Assembly (NCBI GenBank): GCA_965227875.1
Contig: OZ245783.1
Coordinates: forward strand, 3,224,001-3,288,000
Origin: G965227875 sp965227875
Lineage (GTDB): Bacteria; Pseudomonadota; Alphaproteobacteria; Rhizobiales; JAJFHC01
Direction: 5' to 3'
Length of the DNA: 64,000 nucleotides
This document shows, piece after piece, positions 25,044-34,531 of this stretch. Position 1 is the stretch's first letter, and each line of letters begins with the position of its first letter. The notes beneath the pieces were generated by a model. The model saw only the letters and a list, made by a program, of their open reading frames with translations, was not told the origin of the DNA and did not search any database. The translations under genes and the position numbers were made by a program.

Positions 25044-25664
25044 TCAGACCGCGGGGGTGTCCTGCGCCGTCCAGAGGCGCACCGCCGCGGCGTCGACGGC
25101 CGTCGCCTTCAGCCAGTTCCAGGCATGATCGGCATAGGACCGGAAGACATAGAGATCGAAACAGTCGGGAGACGTGTCGACGATGTGGACGAGCGCCGCG
25201 ATCTCGCCGAAGGTCAGCCGTCGTACCGTGCCGGTTTCGTATTCCGGTTCCGTCAGGTCGACCGAGGTTCCCTTCATCAGCGTCTCGCGCACGGTGTCGC
25301 CCGTTACGCGGATGATCGCCCGGGCATCGGTGACATCGCAGACGAGGGCGAACCGGTCGGCCGTCTTTTCCGACAGTTCCGCGAGCACACGATCCTTGTC
25401 GGCGGCCGGCAGGGTGATCAGCCACTGGTCGACGGACAGCCAGAGAACGCTCGTGTCTCCAGCCGTGGCGGACGTGCGCGGCTGTTTCGGAAGCGCCGTC
25501 CCGAGGACATCATTCACGGCAGACATGAATGAACGGTCCGAAGTGTGGCCGCGCAGGTCGATCATGCCGCGGCCCTCCACCTCTTCCACTTCGACGCAGT
25601 ATCCGGTGTCGAGCGGGTCGAAATCGAACTGTTCGAGGGCGCTCTCGCGTGCGGGGTCAGCCAT
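25044..25664 (-). CDS. soxG: Sarcosine oxidase gamma subunit
   Basis: A 206-residue SoxG, the smallest non-cofactor structural subunit but one of heterotetrameric sarcosine oxidase, which oxidises sarcosine to glycine and transfers the methyl group to tetrahydrofolate. Family elements are RGMIDLRGHTSDRSFMSAV near residue 31, WLSVDQWLI near 72 and VDLTEPEYETGTVRRLTFGE near 130. It is the last gene of soxBDAG and overlaps soxA by eight bases. Length is normal. Confidence 0.92.
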   Translation of the reverse strand: MADPARESALEQFDFDPLDTGYCVEVEEVEGRGMIDLRGHTSDRSFMSAVNDVLGTALPKQPRTSATAGDTSVLWLSVDQWLITLPAADKDRVLAELSEKTADRFALVCDVTDARAIIRVTGDTVRETLMKGTSVDLTEPEYETGTVRRLTFGEIAALVHIVDTSPDCFDLYVFRSYADHAWNWLKATAVDAAAVRLWTAQDTPAV

Positions 25665-28600
25665 TGAGACGCTCTCCTTCCTTGTCGTAGAAAACCGGAT
25701 CGACGATTTTTGCGGTCACCGTCTTGTCCGCGAGCGGGAAGCTGATCGTCTCACCCATGCGGGACTTGCCGTTGCGGATCAGCGCCATGGCTATGGACCG
25801 TTTCAGGGTCGGACTGTAATAGCTCGAGGTGACCTGGCCGATCATCTTCATGGGCGGCGCCGGCAGGACCTTCTCCACCGCGTAGGCGCCGTCCGGAAGG
25901 ACGGTCTCCGGATCGTCCGTGAGCAGGCCCACCAGTTGCTTGCGGTCGGGTGCGGATTGCCACGAACGCTGGAGCGAACGCTTGCCGATATAGTCCGGCT
26001 TCTTCTTCGAGACGGCCCAGTCGAGCCCGAGGTCGAGGGGTGTGACGGTCCCGTCGGTTTCGTCGCCGATGGCGATGAAGCCTTTCTCGGCGCGCAGGAC
26101 GTGGAGCGCTTCGGTACCGTAGACGCCGATGCCCTCGGACTCGCCGGCTTCCAGGATGGCGTCCCACAGGTGGCGCCCGTGTCCCGCCGGCGTGGCGATC
26201 TCGAAGGAAAGCTCACCGGAAAAACTGATCCGGAAGACCCGCGCCGGCACGCCGGCAAGTTCGCCTTCGCGCAGGCTCATGAACCCGAAATCGTCGTCGG
26301 AAAAATCGACGCTGCCGTCGAGCTTGCCGAGCACGGCCTTGGCCCTGGGGCCGGCGACGGCAAATTGCGACCACTGTTCGGTCACGTTCGTCACGAAGAC
26401 CTTGAGGTCGGTCCATTCCGTCTGCAGCCATTCCTCGAACCAGCCATGGATGCGGTCCGCGTTGCCCGACGTGGTGTGCACCAGGTAGTGGTCCTCGCCG
26501 AGCTTGACGGTGACGCCGTCGTCGAACAGGAAACCGTCCTCGTTCATCATCAGCCCGTAGCGGCAGCGGCCCGTCTTCAGGGTCGAGAAGGTGTTCGTAT
26601 ACATCCGGTCGAGAAACACGCCGGCGTCCGGGCCTTTCAGCTCGATCTTGCCCAGCGTCGAGGCATCGATCATGCCGACCCGTTCGCGCACCATGAGGAT
26701 TTCCCGGTTCACCGCGTCGCGACGGCTTTCACCGTCTTTCGGATAGCAGTAGGGGCGGCGCCACTGGCCCACGGGTTCGAAGTCGGCGCCGTTCTCCACG
26801 TGCCATGACCAGATCGACGTCTTGCGCACCGGCAGGAAAAGGTCGCCCGTCTTGGTGCCTGCGATCGAACCGAAGGAGAATGGCGTATAGGGCGGCCGGA
26901 AGGTGGTCGTGCCGACCTCGGGGATCGTCCTGTCCTGGACGTCGGCCACGATGCCCAGCGCGTTGATGTTGCTCGTCTTGCCCTGGTCGGTGGCCATGCC
27001 GAGCGTGGTGTAGCGCTTGAGATGCTCCACCGAGCGGTAGCCCTCGCGGGTCGCCAGTTCCAGGTCCGCCGCAGTGACGTCGTTCTGTAAGTCGATGAAA
27101 TGTTTGTTGCCCTCGTTGGCCTTGCCGAAGGACGGCGCGAACCACAGCGGTTCGAGCGGCGTCTGCGCCGGCGATTCCGCCTTCGGTGTCGTGGCGGCAC
27201 CCGCCTTCCTGCGCCCGCCGCCTGCGTCCCTGGCCGCCGCCAGGCCCGCGGCGGTCGCTTCCTCGATGATGTCGGCGAGTGCGAACGTCCCGTTTGCAGC
27301 ACCCGCGACGCGCATGGCATGAGGCGTTTCCCGCGGCCGGAAGCTCTGCAGCGTTTCGTCGAACGCGAGCTTGCCGCCGGAGTGGCAGTAGAGATGCACG
27401 GCAGGGTTCCAGCCGCCCGACATGCACACGAAGTCGCACTCGATGCGTTCTTCCGGCGCCTCCAGCCTGCCGCTCGGGCGCAGCCTCGCGACCTTCACGC
27501 CCTCGATGGACCGGCCGCCCAGGTTCGTCTCCACGTCCGTGACCACCTTGCCGAACGAGATGTCGAGCCCGGCGGCCTTTGCGGCTGAGACCGCCTCGCT
27601 TTCCCGCGGGCCCCTGCAGTCGATGATGCGCGGCACGGTCACGCCCGCGGCCGCGAGGTCTAGTGCGGTTCCGTAGGCGTCGTCGTTGTTCGTGAAGATG
27701 ACGCCGCGCCGTCCGGGAGACGCGCCGTAGCGGTTGACGAAGACGCGGGCGGCGGAGGCCAGCATCACGCCCGGCCGGTCGTTGTTGTAGAAGGTCAGCG
27801 GCCGTTCGATCGCGCCGGTTGCCAGGACGATCTGGCCGGCGCGAACCTTCCACAGGCGCTGGCGCGGCGCGCCGTCCCTAGCGAGGGACGGGTCGTGATC
27901 GCAGACCCGTTCGTGCATGAGCACCCAGTTGTGGTCGTAATGGCCGGTCACCGTGGTGCGTGTGAGCACGTGGACGTTGGCCGCTTCTGCCAGTTCGCCG
28001 GCCGCACTCGCCGCCCAGGCGGTCTGCGCTTCACCGTCGAGCGTTCCGCCCGCTGAATCGGCCATGCCGCCGAGCCTTGGGGATTCGTCGGCCAGGATGA
28101 CACGTACGCCTGTCGCTGCCGCCGCCCTTGCCGCGGCAAGACCCGCCACCCCGCCGCCGACGACCAGCACGTCGCAGTCCACATGGAACTGCTCGTAGGT
28201 GTCAGGGTCGCGCTCCTGCGGCGCGGTACCGAGGCCCGCCGCCCTGCGGATAAAATGTTCGTAGGTGGGCCACAGCTTTCCCGGCCACATGAAGGTCTTG
28301 TAATAGAAGCCGGCGGGGATGAGCCGCGACACGGAATTGTTGATCTGGCCGACATCGAACCTCAAGTTCGGCCAGTTGTTCTGGCTGGTGGCGACCAGGC
28401 CGTCGTGAAGCTCCACCTGCGTCGCGCGCAGGTTGGGTTCGTGCCGGCCGCCTTCGCCCACGCCCACCAGCGCGTTGGGCTCGTCGGAGCCCGATCCAAT
28501 GACGCCGCGCGGCCGGTGATACTTGAAACTCCGGCCCAGCAGCCGCACGCCGTTGGCGAACAGGGCCGATGCCAGCGTGTCGCCCGCCAGCCCCGTATAG

Positions 28601-28695
28601 GCCTTGCCGTCGAAACGGAAGGAAACCGCCTTGCCCCGGTCGAGGGCGCGGCCGGCGCCAGTAGATTCTGGAAGTCTGTAGGGTTTTCCGGTCAT
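25657..28695 (-). CDS. soxA: Sarcosine oxidase alpha subunit
   Basis: A 1012-residue SoxA. Order of domains: ferredoxin-like 2Fe-2S-type fold without cluster (residues ~15-100, FKYHRPRGVIGSGSDEPN), a nucleotide-binding domain starting with VLVVGGGVAGLAAARAAA near residue 172, and a C-terminal aminomethyltransferase-like (GCV_T) folate domain from ~610, containing FRISFSGELSFEI and VYGTEALHVLRAEKGF. The subunit takes electrons and the methylene group from SoxB and forms 5,10-methylene-tetrahydrofolate. The ATG at 28695 overlaps the soxD stop; the open frame back to 28956 is antisense-like and rejected as N-terminus. Confidence 0.95.
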   Translation of the reverse strand: MTGKPYRLPESTGAGRALDRGKAVSFRFDGKAYTGLAGDTLASALFANGVRLLGRSFKYHRPRGVIGSGSDEPNALVGVGEGGRHEPNLRATQVELHDGLVATSQNNWPNLRFDVGQINNSVSRLIPAGFYYKTFMWPGKLWPTYEHFIRRAAGLGTAPQERDPDTYEQFHVDCDVLVVGGGVAGLAAARAAAATGVRVILADESPRLGGMADSAGGTLDGEAQTAWAASAAGELAEAANVHVLTRTTVTGHYDHNWVLMHERVCDHDPSLARDGAPRQRLWKVRAGQIVLATGAIERPLTFYNNDRPGVMLASAARVFVNRYGASPGRRGVIFTNNDDAYGTALDLAAAGVTVPRIIDCRGPRESEAVSAAKAAGLDISFGKVVTDVETNLGGRSIEGVKVARLRPSGRLEAPEERIECDFVCMSGGWNPAVHLYCHSGGKLAFDETLQSFRPRETPHAMRVAGAANGTFALADIIEEATAAGLAAARDAGGGRRKAGAATTPKAESPAQTPLEPLWFAPSFGKANEGNKHFIDLQNDVTAADLELATREGYRSVEHLKRYTTLGMATDQGKTSNINALGIVADVQDRTIPEVGTTTFRPPYTPFSFGSIAGTKTGDLFLPVRKTSIWSWHVENGADFEPVGQWRRPYCYPKDGESRRDAVNREILMVRERVGMIDASTLGKIELKGPDAGVFLDRMYTNTFSTLKTGRCRYGLMMNEDGFLFDDGVTVKLGEDHYLVHTTSGNADRIHGWFEEWLQTEWTDLKVFVTNVTEQWSQFAVAGPRAKAVLGKLDGSVDFSDDDFGFMSLREGELAGVPARVFRISFSGELSFEIATPAGHGRHLWDAILEAGESEGIGVYGTEALHVLRAEKGFIAIGDETDGTVTPLDLGLDWAVSKKKPDYIGKRSLQRSWQSAPDRKQLVGLLTDDPETVLPDGAYAVEKVLPAPPMKMIGQVTSSYYSPTLKRSIAMALIRNGKSRMGETISFPLADKTVTAKIVDPVFYDKEGERLNG

Positions 28696-29012
28696 GCCGA
28701 CGCGTCCTTGTCCTTGCCGCCGGTTTCGTCGAGATCGGGCGCGGGGTCCGTGATCCCGTAGAACGTGTGGAAGCGCAGCGTGGTCGTGTCGCGGGCGGCG
28801 TGAAACCACTTCCCGCAGCCACGCACGCACTGCCAGCGTTCCAAATGAAGGCCGCGCGGGTTCTTGCGGATGTAGAGATAGTCGCGCTGGTCCTCCGGCG
28901 AGACGTTGTCCGGATTTTCCGTCGCCGGCCGCTTGATATGGGCCTCGCCGCCGCAATGGAAATCGGTTTCGTCGCCGGTGACGCCGCAGACGGGGCAGGT
29001 GAGCACGAGCAT
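28692..29012 (-). CDS. soxD: Sarcosine oxidase delta subunit
   Basis: A 106-residue SoxD, the zinc-binding small subunit. Zinc ligands are expected in LTCPVCG (residues 4-10), FHCGGEAH (17-24) and WQCVRGCGKWFHAARD (~63-78). It lies between soxB and soxA, 11 bases after soxB, and shares an ATGA overlap with soxA. The start at 29012 is supported by GGGAGG just upstream; longer in-frame extension is not family-like. Confidence 0.93.
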   Translation of the reverse strand: MLVLTCPVCGVTGDETDFHCGGEAHIKRPATENPDNVSPEDQRDYLYIRKNPRGLHLERWQCVRGCGKWFHAARDTTTLRFHTFYGITDPAPDLDETGGKDKDASA

Positions 29013-29023
29013 GACGGTCCTCC

Positions 29024-30274
29024 CTAGTGTGCGACGGCGGCCGCGACGCTCTCGTCGATCAGCCGGCCTTCGATGAATCGGTTGAGCCCGAACGGCTCGG
29101 CGATCGGGTGCGGCCGGTCGTTGGCGATGGTGTCGGCAAAGACGAACCCGGAACCCGGGATGGACTTGAAACCACCCGTTCCCCAGCCGCAGTTGACGAA
29201 GAGACCGTCCACGTCCGTCTTCGAAATGATAGGGCTGCGGTCCCCGGTCATGTCGACGATGCCGCCCCATTGCCGCAGCATGCGCAGGCGGCTGATGATC
29301 GGGAAGGTTTCCACCAGCGCGGTCACCGTGTGTTCCACCGCCGGGAAACTGCCGCGCTGGGTGTAGTTGTTGTAGGGATCAGCGCCGCCGCCGATCACCA
29401 GTTCTCCCTTGTCGGACTGGCTCATGTAGCCGTGCACGGTGTTGGCCATGACGACCACGTCGATCACCGGCTTGATCGGTTCGGACACGAGCGCCTGCAG
29501 CGCGACGCTCTCGATCGGCATGTTCACGCCGGCCATGTCCATGACGCTGCTCGTGCTGCCGGCGACGACGACGGCGATCTTCTTCGCGCGGATCGGGCCG
29601 CGCGTCGTCTCCACGCCGGTGACCCTGGCGCCGTCGCGATTGATGCCCGTCACCGCGCAGTTCTGGATGATGTCGACACCATGGGCGTCCGCGCCGCGGG
29701 CATATCCCCAGGCCACGGCGTCATGCCGGGCCGTGCCGCCGCGCGGCTGGTAGTAGGCGCCGAGGATCGGATAGCGGCAGTCGTCGCTGTCGTTGATGAT
29801 GGGAACGAGCTTCTTGACCTCGGCGCGGTCGATCATGCGCGCGTCGACGCCCGACAGGCGATTGGCGTGGGCGGTTCGCTTGAAGGCGCGCAGTTCATGC
29901 TCGGTCTGGCAAAGCATCAGGACGCCGCGCGGCGAGAACATCACGTTGAAATTGAGTTCGAGCGACAGGTTCTCGTAGAGTCCGCGGGCCAGCTCGTAGA
30001 TGGCGACGCTCTCGTCCTGGAGGTAGTTGGAGCGCACGATGGTCGTGTTGCGGCCGGTATTGCCGCCGCCGAGCCAGCCTTTTTCGAGGACGGCCACGTT
30101 GGTGACCTTGTGTTCCTTGGCCAGGTAGTAGGCCGTGGCGAGACCGTGGCCGCCGGCGCCGATGACGATGACGTCGTATTCGGCCTTGGGCTCGGGACTG
30201 CGCCATGCGGCGGTCCAGTCCTTGTGATAGTTGACCGCGTTGCGGGCCAAGGTCAGGAACGAGTAGCGTTTCAT
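29024..30274 (-). CDS. soxB: Sarcosine oxidase beta subunit
   Basis: A 416-residue flavoprotein. The FAD-binding motif VIVIGAGGHGLATAYYLA is at residues ~35-52, and ARHDAVAWGYARGADAHG near 180 and RQWGGIVDMTGDRSPII near 350 are family signatures. SoxB carries the sarcosine-oxidising active site and the covalent FMN. It is the first gene of the soxBDAG operon. Together with tetrahydrofolate enzymes elsewhere, the operon lets the cell use sarcosine, from glycine betaine or creatine, as carbon and nitrogen. Its promoter must lie in the 195-base gap shared with ccmI. Confidence 0.95.
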   Translation of the reverse strand: MKRYSFLTLARNAVNYHKDWTAAWRSPEPKAEYDVIVIGAGGHGLATAYYLAKEHKVTNVAVLEKGWLGGGNTGRNTTIVRSNYLQDESVAIYELARGLYENLSLELNFNVMFSPRGVLMLCQTEHELRAFKRTAHANRLSGVDARMIDRAEVKKLVPIINDSDDCRYPILGAYYQPRGGTARHDAVAWGYARGADAHGVDIIQNCAVTGINRDGARVTGVETTRGPIRAKKIAVVVAGSTSSVMDMAGVNMPIESVALQALVSEPIKPVIDVVVMANTVHGYMSQSDKGELVIGGGADPYNNYTQRGSFPAVEHTVTALVETFPIISRLRMLRQWGGIVDMTGDRSPIISKTDVDGLFVNCGWGTGGFKSIPGSGFVFADTIANDRPHPIAEPFGLNRFIEGRLIDESVAAAVAH

Positions 30275-30378
30275 GGCGAATTTCCCTGTCGGCCCACGCC
30301 TTTCGGGGCCGGTTGGTTGTCCTGGCGGACAGCTCCCTGCGGGCGAGACATTATCATCGCCGCCCTGCACCCTCCAAG

Positions 30379-30469
30379 AATTTGCGACGAAGCAGGGTCC
30401 GTCTGCGACACACAGACGCGCGAGATATGACGAGGAATTGCATTGCTTTTGCAGGGCGCGTCGCAAATT
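30379..30469. repeat. 11-base inverted repeat in the soxB-ccmI divergent gap
   Basis: AATTTGCGACG at 30379-30389 and its exact inverse CGTCGCAAATT at 30459-30469, with 69 bases between; the second copy touches the ccmI start codon. A partial third copy (TCTGCGAC, 30402-30409) lies between them, next to CGTCTG/CAGACG. It may be an operator for either gene. No known binding site was matched. Confidence 0.4.
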
Positions 30470-31603
30470 ATGCAGCCTATGTCCATCTGGGTTCTCATAT
30501 CGGTTCTGACGCTGGCGAGTCTTGCCGCCCTGCTTGTGCCGGCGCTGCGGGCAGGCCGTGGCGCACAGTCTCGCGAAACATACGACCGCGAGATATTCAA
30601 GGATCAGATCGGCGAAATCGAAAGCGACGTCGAGCGCGGCGTCCTTTCTGAATTCGAGGCCGGGGAAATGCGCCAGGAAGTGGCCCGGCGGCTGCTCGCC
30701 GCGGATGCCGCGGCCGGCGATGCGCCGGTGCACGATGACGCAACGCGCGAACGGTACATGGTGATCGCGTCGGCCGCTCTGGCCGTCCCCGCCGTGGCGC
30801 TTGGCCTCTATCTTCTGACCGGCTCGCCGCACCTTCCCGACCAGCCGCTCGAGGCGCGGCTCGTCAAGCCGATCGACCCGGCCAACGTGCGCGAACTCGT
30901 CGCGCGCGTCGAGATGCACCTGCGGCGCGACCCTTCAAACGCGCAAGGCTGGAAGGTCATCGCGCCGGTCTACATGCGTCTTGGCCGGTTCGCCGATGCG
31001 GCCCACGCCTATGGCCGCCTACTGGATCTGAACGGGCCCGACACCGAGACCTTCACGGAATTCGGCGAAGCCCTGACACTGGAGGGCAACGGCATCGTCA
31101 GCGCCAAGGCCCGGGAAGCGTTCTCGCGGGCGGCGGAACTTGCGCCCGACGATCCCAAGCCGCAGTATTATCTGGCGCTTGCCATGGCCCAGGACGGACG
31201 CAAGGATGACGCCGTTGCGGCGTGGCGCAAGTTGCTGGACGGGGCGGCCCCGGATGCGCCATGGGTGAGTGCGGTGCGCCAGCGCATTGCAAAGGCGACG
31301 GGCGAAACCCTGGAGGCGCCGGCGCTGAGCGAGGACGCGGTGTCCGCCGCATCGCAGATGAGCGCGGGCGACCGCAACGAGATGATCGAGGGCATGGTGT
31401 CCCGTCTTGCCGAGCGGCTCGAGAGCGAAGGCGGCAGTGTGGATGAATGGCTTCGGCTTGCCCGCGCCCAGACGGTGCTCGGCCGCAGGCAGGAAGCTTA
31501 TGGTACGCTGGAGCGCGCGCGCGGCCAGTTCGGCGATAGGCCCGAGGCGCTATCGCGCATCGACGCATTCGGCAAACAGAACGGACTGGACACGGCGCAA
31601 TGA
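30470..31603 (+). CDS. ccmI: Cytochrome c biogenesis protein CcmI (CycH)
   Basis: A 377-residue protein (from ATG 30470) that delivers apocytochrome c to the CcmFH heme lyase. First transmembrane helix ~5-26 (WVLISVLTLASLAALLVP), a cytoplasmic loop with the typical ETYDREIFKDQIGEIESDVE, second helix ~95-115, and a periplasmic TPR region (ARVEMHLRRDPSNAQGWKV, VYMRLGRFADAAHAYGRLL). ATG at 30479 is an alternative start. It opens the ccmIEFH operon and overlaps ccmE by four bases. Confidence 0.93.
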   Translation: MQPMSIWVLISVLTLASLAALLVPALRAGRGAQSRETYDREIFKDQIGEIESDVERGVLSEFEAGEMRQEVARRLLAADAAAGDAPVHDDATRERYMVIASAALAVPAVALGLYLLTGSPHLPDQPLEARLVKPIDPANVRELVARVEMHLRRDPSNAQGWKVIAPVYMRLGRFADAAHAYGRLLDLNGPDTETFTEFGEALTLEGNGIVSAKAREAFSRAAELAPDDPKPQYYLALAMAQDGRKDDAVAAWRKLLDGAAPDAPWVSAVRQRIAKATGETLEAPALSEDAVSAASQMSAGDRNEMIEGMVSRLAERLESEGGSVDEWLRLARAQTVLGRRQEAYGTLERARGQFGDRPEALSRIDAFGKQNGLDTAQ

Positions 31604-32055
31604 CCCGAAAACAGAGACGTCTGGCCTTCATCCTGAGCGGTCTGTCCATTCTCGGCGTGGCCGTGGGGCTGGTGCTGTTCGCGCTGAGGGATTCGCTCGT
31701 CTTCTTCTACGGCCCGACAGAGGTGGTCGAAAAGCAGATCACGCCCGGTCAGCGGTTCCGGCTCGGCGGACTGGTGGCCGACGGCTCCGTCGTGCGGGGC
31801 GAAGGCCGGTTCGTCAAGTTCGTGGTGACCGACAACAACACGACGCTTCCGGTGAGCTTCGACGGCATCCTGCCCGACCTGTTCCGGGAGGGGCAGGGCG
31901 TGGTGGCCGAAGGCAAGCTGTCGGCGCAGGGTGTCTTCGAGGCAGACAGCGTGCTCGCCAAGCATGACGAGACCTACATGCCGCCCGAAGTCGCCGAGGC
32001 GATCAAGAAGCAGGGCCAATGGAAACCCGCGCCCGGCAAGGAGCCGACCCAATGA
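31600..32055 (+). CDS. ccmE: Heme chaperone CcmE (CycJ)
   Basis: A 151-residue membrane-anchored periplasmic chaperone that binds heme covalently and passes it to CcmF. The anchor is at ~8-29. The heme-binding histidine is H122 in LAKHDETYMP, with the conserved Y126. The beta-barrel core is seen in VRGEGRFVKFVVTDNN. Overlaps of four bases on both sides tie it to ccmI and ccmF. Confidence 0.95.
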   Translation: MTRKQRRLAFILSGLSILGVAVGLVLFALRDSLVFFYGPTEVVEKQITPGQRFRLGGLVADGSVVRGEGRFVKFVVTDNNTTLPVSFDGILPDLFREGQGVVAEGKLSAQGVFEADSVLAKHDETYMPPEVAEAIKKQGQWKPAPGKEPTQ

Positions 32056-34034
32056 TCGCCGAGATCGGACATTATGCGCTCGTCCTGGCGCTCGGTTTTG
32101 CCATCGTCCAGGCTACCGTGCCGCTTTACGGGGCATACAGGGGCGACGCTGTGCTGATGCGGATCGCCACGCCGGCGGCGCTGTTGCAGTTCGTCCTTGT
32201 CGGAGCCGCGTTCGCCGCGCTCGTGGTGGCCTTCGTCACCTCCGACTTTTCGGTCAAGCTGGTCTGGGCGAACTCGTTTTCCGGCAAGCCGCTGATCTAC
32301 AAGGTTTCCGGCGTGTGGGGCAATCACGAGGGCTCCATGGTGCTGTGGGTCCTCATTCTCGCGCTCTTTGGCGCCGCCGTGGCCCTCTTCGGGTCGGCCC
32401 TGCCGCCGACCCTGCGGGCCAGGGTCCTTGCCGTACAGGCGATGATCGGGGTGGCGTTCCTGCTCTTCATCGTGGCGACGTCCAACCCGTTTATCCGGCT
32501 TGAGCCCGCGCCCTTCGAAGGCAAGGGACTGAACCCGATCCTGCAGGACCCTGCCCTCGCCATACATCCGCCGCTGCTCTATGCGGGCTATGTCGGTTTC
32601 TCCATGGCCTTCTCCTTTGCCGTGGCTGCGCTGATGGAAGGACGCGTCGACGCCGCGTGGGCACGCTGGGTCAGGCCGTGGACGCTTGCAGCGTGGATGT
32701 TTCTCACCGTCGGCATCGCCATGGGATCATGGTGGGCCTATTACGAGCTCGGCTGGGGCGGTTGGTGGTTCTGGGACCCGGTCGAGAACGCCTCGTTCAT
32801 GCCCTGGCTGGTGGGGACGGCGCTTCTGCATTCGGCCATCGTGGTGGAAAAACGCAACGCGCTGAAAACCTGGACGGTGCTCCTGTCCATCCTCGCGTTT
32901 TCCCTGAGCCTCCTGGGCACGTTCCTCGTGCGTTCCGGCGTGCTGACGTCCGTGCACGCCTTCGCCGTCGATCCCGAGCGCGGTGTCTTCATTCTCGGCA
33001 TTCTCTGGGTCTTCATCGGCGGTGCGCTGGCGCTCTTTGCCTGGCGTGCGCCCGCACTCAGGGGCGGCGGCCTGTTCGCGCCCGTCAGCCGCGAGGGCGC
33101 GCTCATCCTCAACAACCTGCTGCTGGCATCGGCCTGTGCCGCCGTGTTCATCGGGACGCTCTATCCGCTGCTGCTCGAGTCGATCACCGGCCAGAAGATT
33201 TCCGTCGGTCCACCGTTCTTCAACGCTACCTTCGTGCCGCTGATCCTGCCTCTGCTGCTGCTGGTGCCGCTCGGTCCCATGCTGTCGTGGAAACGCGGCG
33301 ATCTTCTTGCCGTGTCCCAGCGCCTCATGGCGGCCTTCGGGCTTGCCGTTCTCGCGATTGTCCTCGTCTCCGCCTTCAGCGAAGACGGGCCGGGGCTCGC
33401 CCCGCTTGGCTTCGGGCTCGCGATTTGGCTCATGGCCGGCGCGCTCAGCGAACTTGCCTGGCGCATCAGGGCCTTCCGCGAACCGGTATCCGCGTCGCTG
33501 CGCAAGCTCCGCCACCTGCCGCGATCGGCCTACGGGACCGCGCTCGCGCATTTCGGGGTGGGCGTTCTGGTGCTCGGCGTGGTCGGGATCTCGGCCTGGC
33601 GGGTGGAGAAGGTCGAGTTTCTCGGCCCCGGAGAAAAGATCGCCATTGCCGGTGTCGACATCACCTTCAGGGGCGTCGAGGCGCAGAACGGATCGAACTA
33701 TCGCGGGCTGGCCGGGGTTTTCACCGTCAGCGATGGCGGCCGCGTGGTCACCGAGATGCGCTCGTCCAAGCGGATCTTCAACGCCAGCCGCCAGGCCACG
33801 ACCGAGGCGGGCATCTATCCCTTCTGGACGGGCGACCTCTACGTGGTGCTCGGCGACGAGGGGAACGACGGCAAGTACGTGGTGCGGGCCTATTTCAACC
33901 CGCTGGCCCCTCTGATCTGGTTCGGTGCGCTGATCATGTTCTGCGGCGGTCTCGTTTCGCTCACCGACCGGCGCTACCGCATCGGGGTCCCGCGCCGCGG
34001 AAAGGCGGTGCCCGCGGCGGCGAACACCGCATGA
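32052..34034 (+). CDS. ccmF: Heme lyase subunit CcmF (CycK)
   Basis: A 660-residue multi-pass membrane protein with about 14-15 helices. It receives heme from CcmE and attaches it to cytochrome c CXXCH motifs. The tryptophan-rich WWD motif is present as GWGGWWFWDPVENASFMPW (residues ~235-253), and NHEGSMVLWVL near 93 is typical. The ATG at 32052 overlaps the ccmE stop (ATGA); an in-frame upstream ATG at 32019 is inside ccmE and not preferred. The stop overlaps ccmH. Confidence 0.95.
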   Translation: MIAEIGHYALVLALGFAIVQATVPLYGAYRGDAVLMRIATPAALLQFVLVGAAFAALVVAFVTSDFSVKLVWANSFSGKPLIYKVSGVWGNHEGSMVLWVLILALFGAAVALFGSALPPTLRARVLAVQAMIGVAFLLFIVATSNPFIRLEPAPFEGKGLNPILQDPALAIHPPLLYAGYVGFSMAFSFAVAALMEGRVDAAWARWVRPWTLAAWMFLTVGIAMGSWWAYYELGWGGWWFWDPVENASFMPWLVGTALLHSAIVVEKRNALKTWTVLLSILAFSLSLLGTFLVRSGVLTSVHAFAVDPERGVFILGILWVFIGGALALFAWRAPALRGGGLFAPVSREGALILNNLLLASACAAVFIGTLYPLLLESITGQKISVGPPFFNATFVPLILPLLLLVPLGPMLSWKRGDLLAVSQRLMAAFGLAVLAIVLVSAFSEDGPGLAPLGFGLAIWLMAGALSELAWRIRAFREPVSASLRKLRHLPRSAYGTALAHFGVGVLVLGVVGISAWRVEKVEFLGPGEKIAIAGVDITFRGVEAQNGSNYRGLAGVFTVSDGGRVVTEMRSSKRIFNASRQATTEAGIYPFWTGDLYVVLGDEGNDGKYVVRAYFNPLAPLIWFGALIMFCGGLVSLTDRRYRIGVPRRGKAVPAAANTA

Positions 34035-34531
34035 GACACCTGGCAATCGTCCTCTGCGCGATGATGTGGATCGCCACCGCCGGCGGTCCCATCCTGGCAT
34101 ATCAGCCCGACGAGGTGCTCGACGATCCGGCCCTCGAGGCGCGTGCCCGCGAACTGTCGCTCGAGTTGAGATGCCTCGTTTGCCAGAACCAGTCGATCGA
34201 CGATTCGGATGCGCCGCTTGCCCGCGACCTGCGCATTCTCCTGCGCGAACGCCTCGTCGCCGGCGACACGAACGCGCAGGTCATCGACTATGTTGTCGCC
34301 CGGTACGGCGAGTTCGTGCTGCTGCGTCCGCGGCTTGCACCCCACACGTTCGTCCTGTGGCTCGCGCCGGCGGTCATCCTTCTGCTCGGCGGTGCCGGCG
34401 TCTTCTTCTATCTCCGCCGGCGACGTCCGGTGGATGTCCCGGCCACGGAGGCCGGCGGGACGGAAAGTCTGACCGACGACGAGAAGGTGCGCCTGGAGAA
34501 GATCCTCGGTGAGGGGCGAGACCCGAACTAG
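34031..34531 (+). CDS. ccmH: Cytochrome c thioreductase subunit CcmH (CycL)
   Basis: A 166-residue periplasmic thiol-disulfide protein: signal peptide ~1-23, redox motif C48-x-x-C51 in LELRCLVCQNQSIDDSDA, a transmembrane helix at ~115-134 and a cytoplasmic tail. It reduces apocytochrome cysteines for heme attachment by CcmF. Last gene of the operon, coupled by ATGA. In rhizobia degP usually follows directly; here about 7.4 kb of other genes intervene. Confidence 0.95.
   Translation: MRHLAIVLCAMMWIATAGGPILAYQPDEVLDDPALEARARELSLELRCLVCQNQSIDDSDAPLARDLRILLRERLVAGDTNAQVIDYVVARYGEFVLLRPRLAPHTFVLWLAPAVILLLGGAGVFFYLRRRRPVDVPATEAGGTESLTDDEKVRLEKILGEGRDPN

Noticed and set aside
28696..28956. Extended SoxA start
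   Set aside because: The extra 87 residues overlap soxD out of frame and are unlike SoxA; the ATG at 28695 overlaps the soxD stop as expected.
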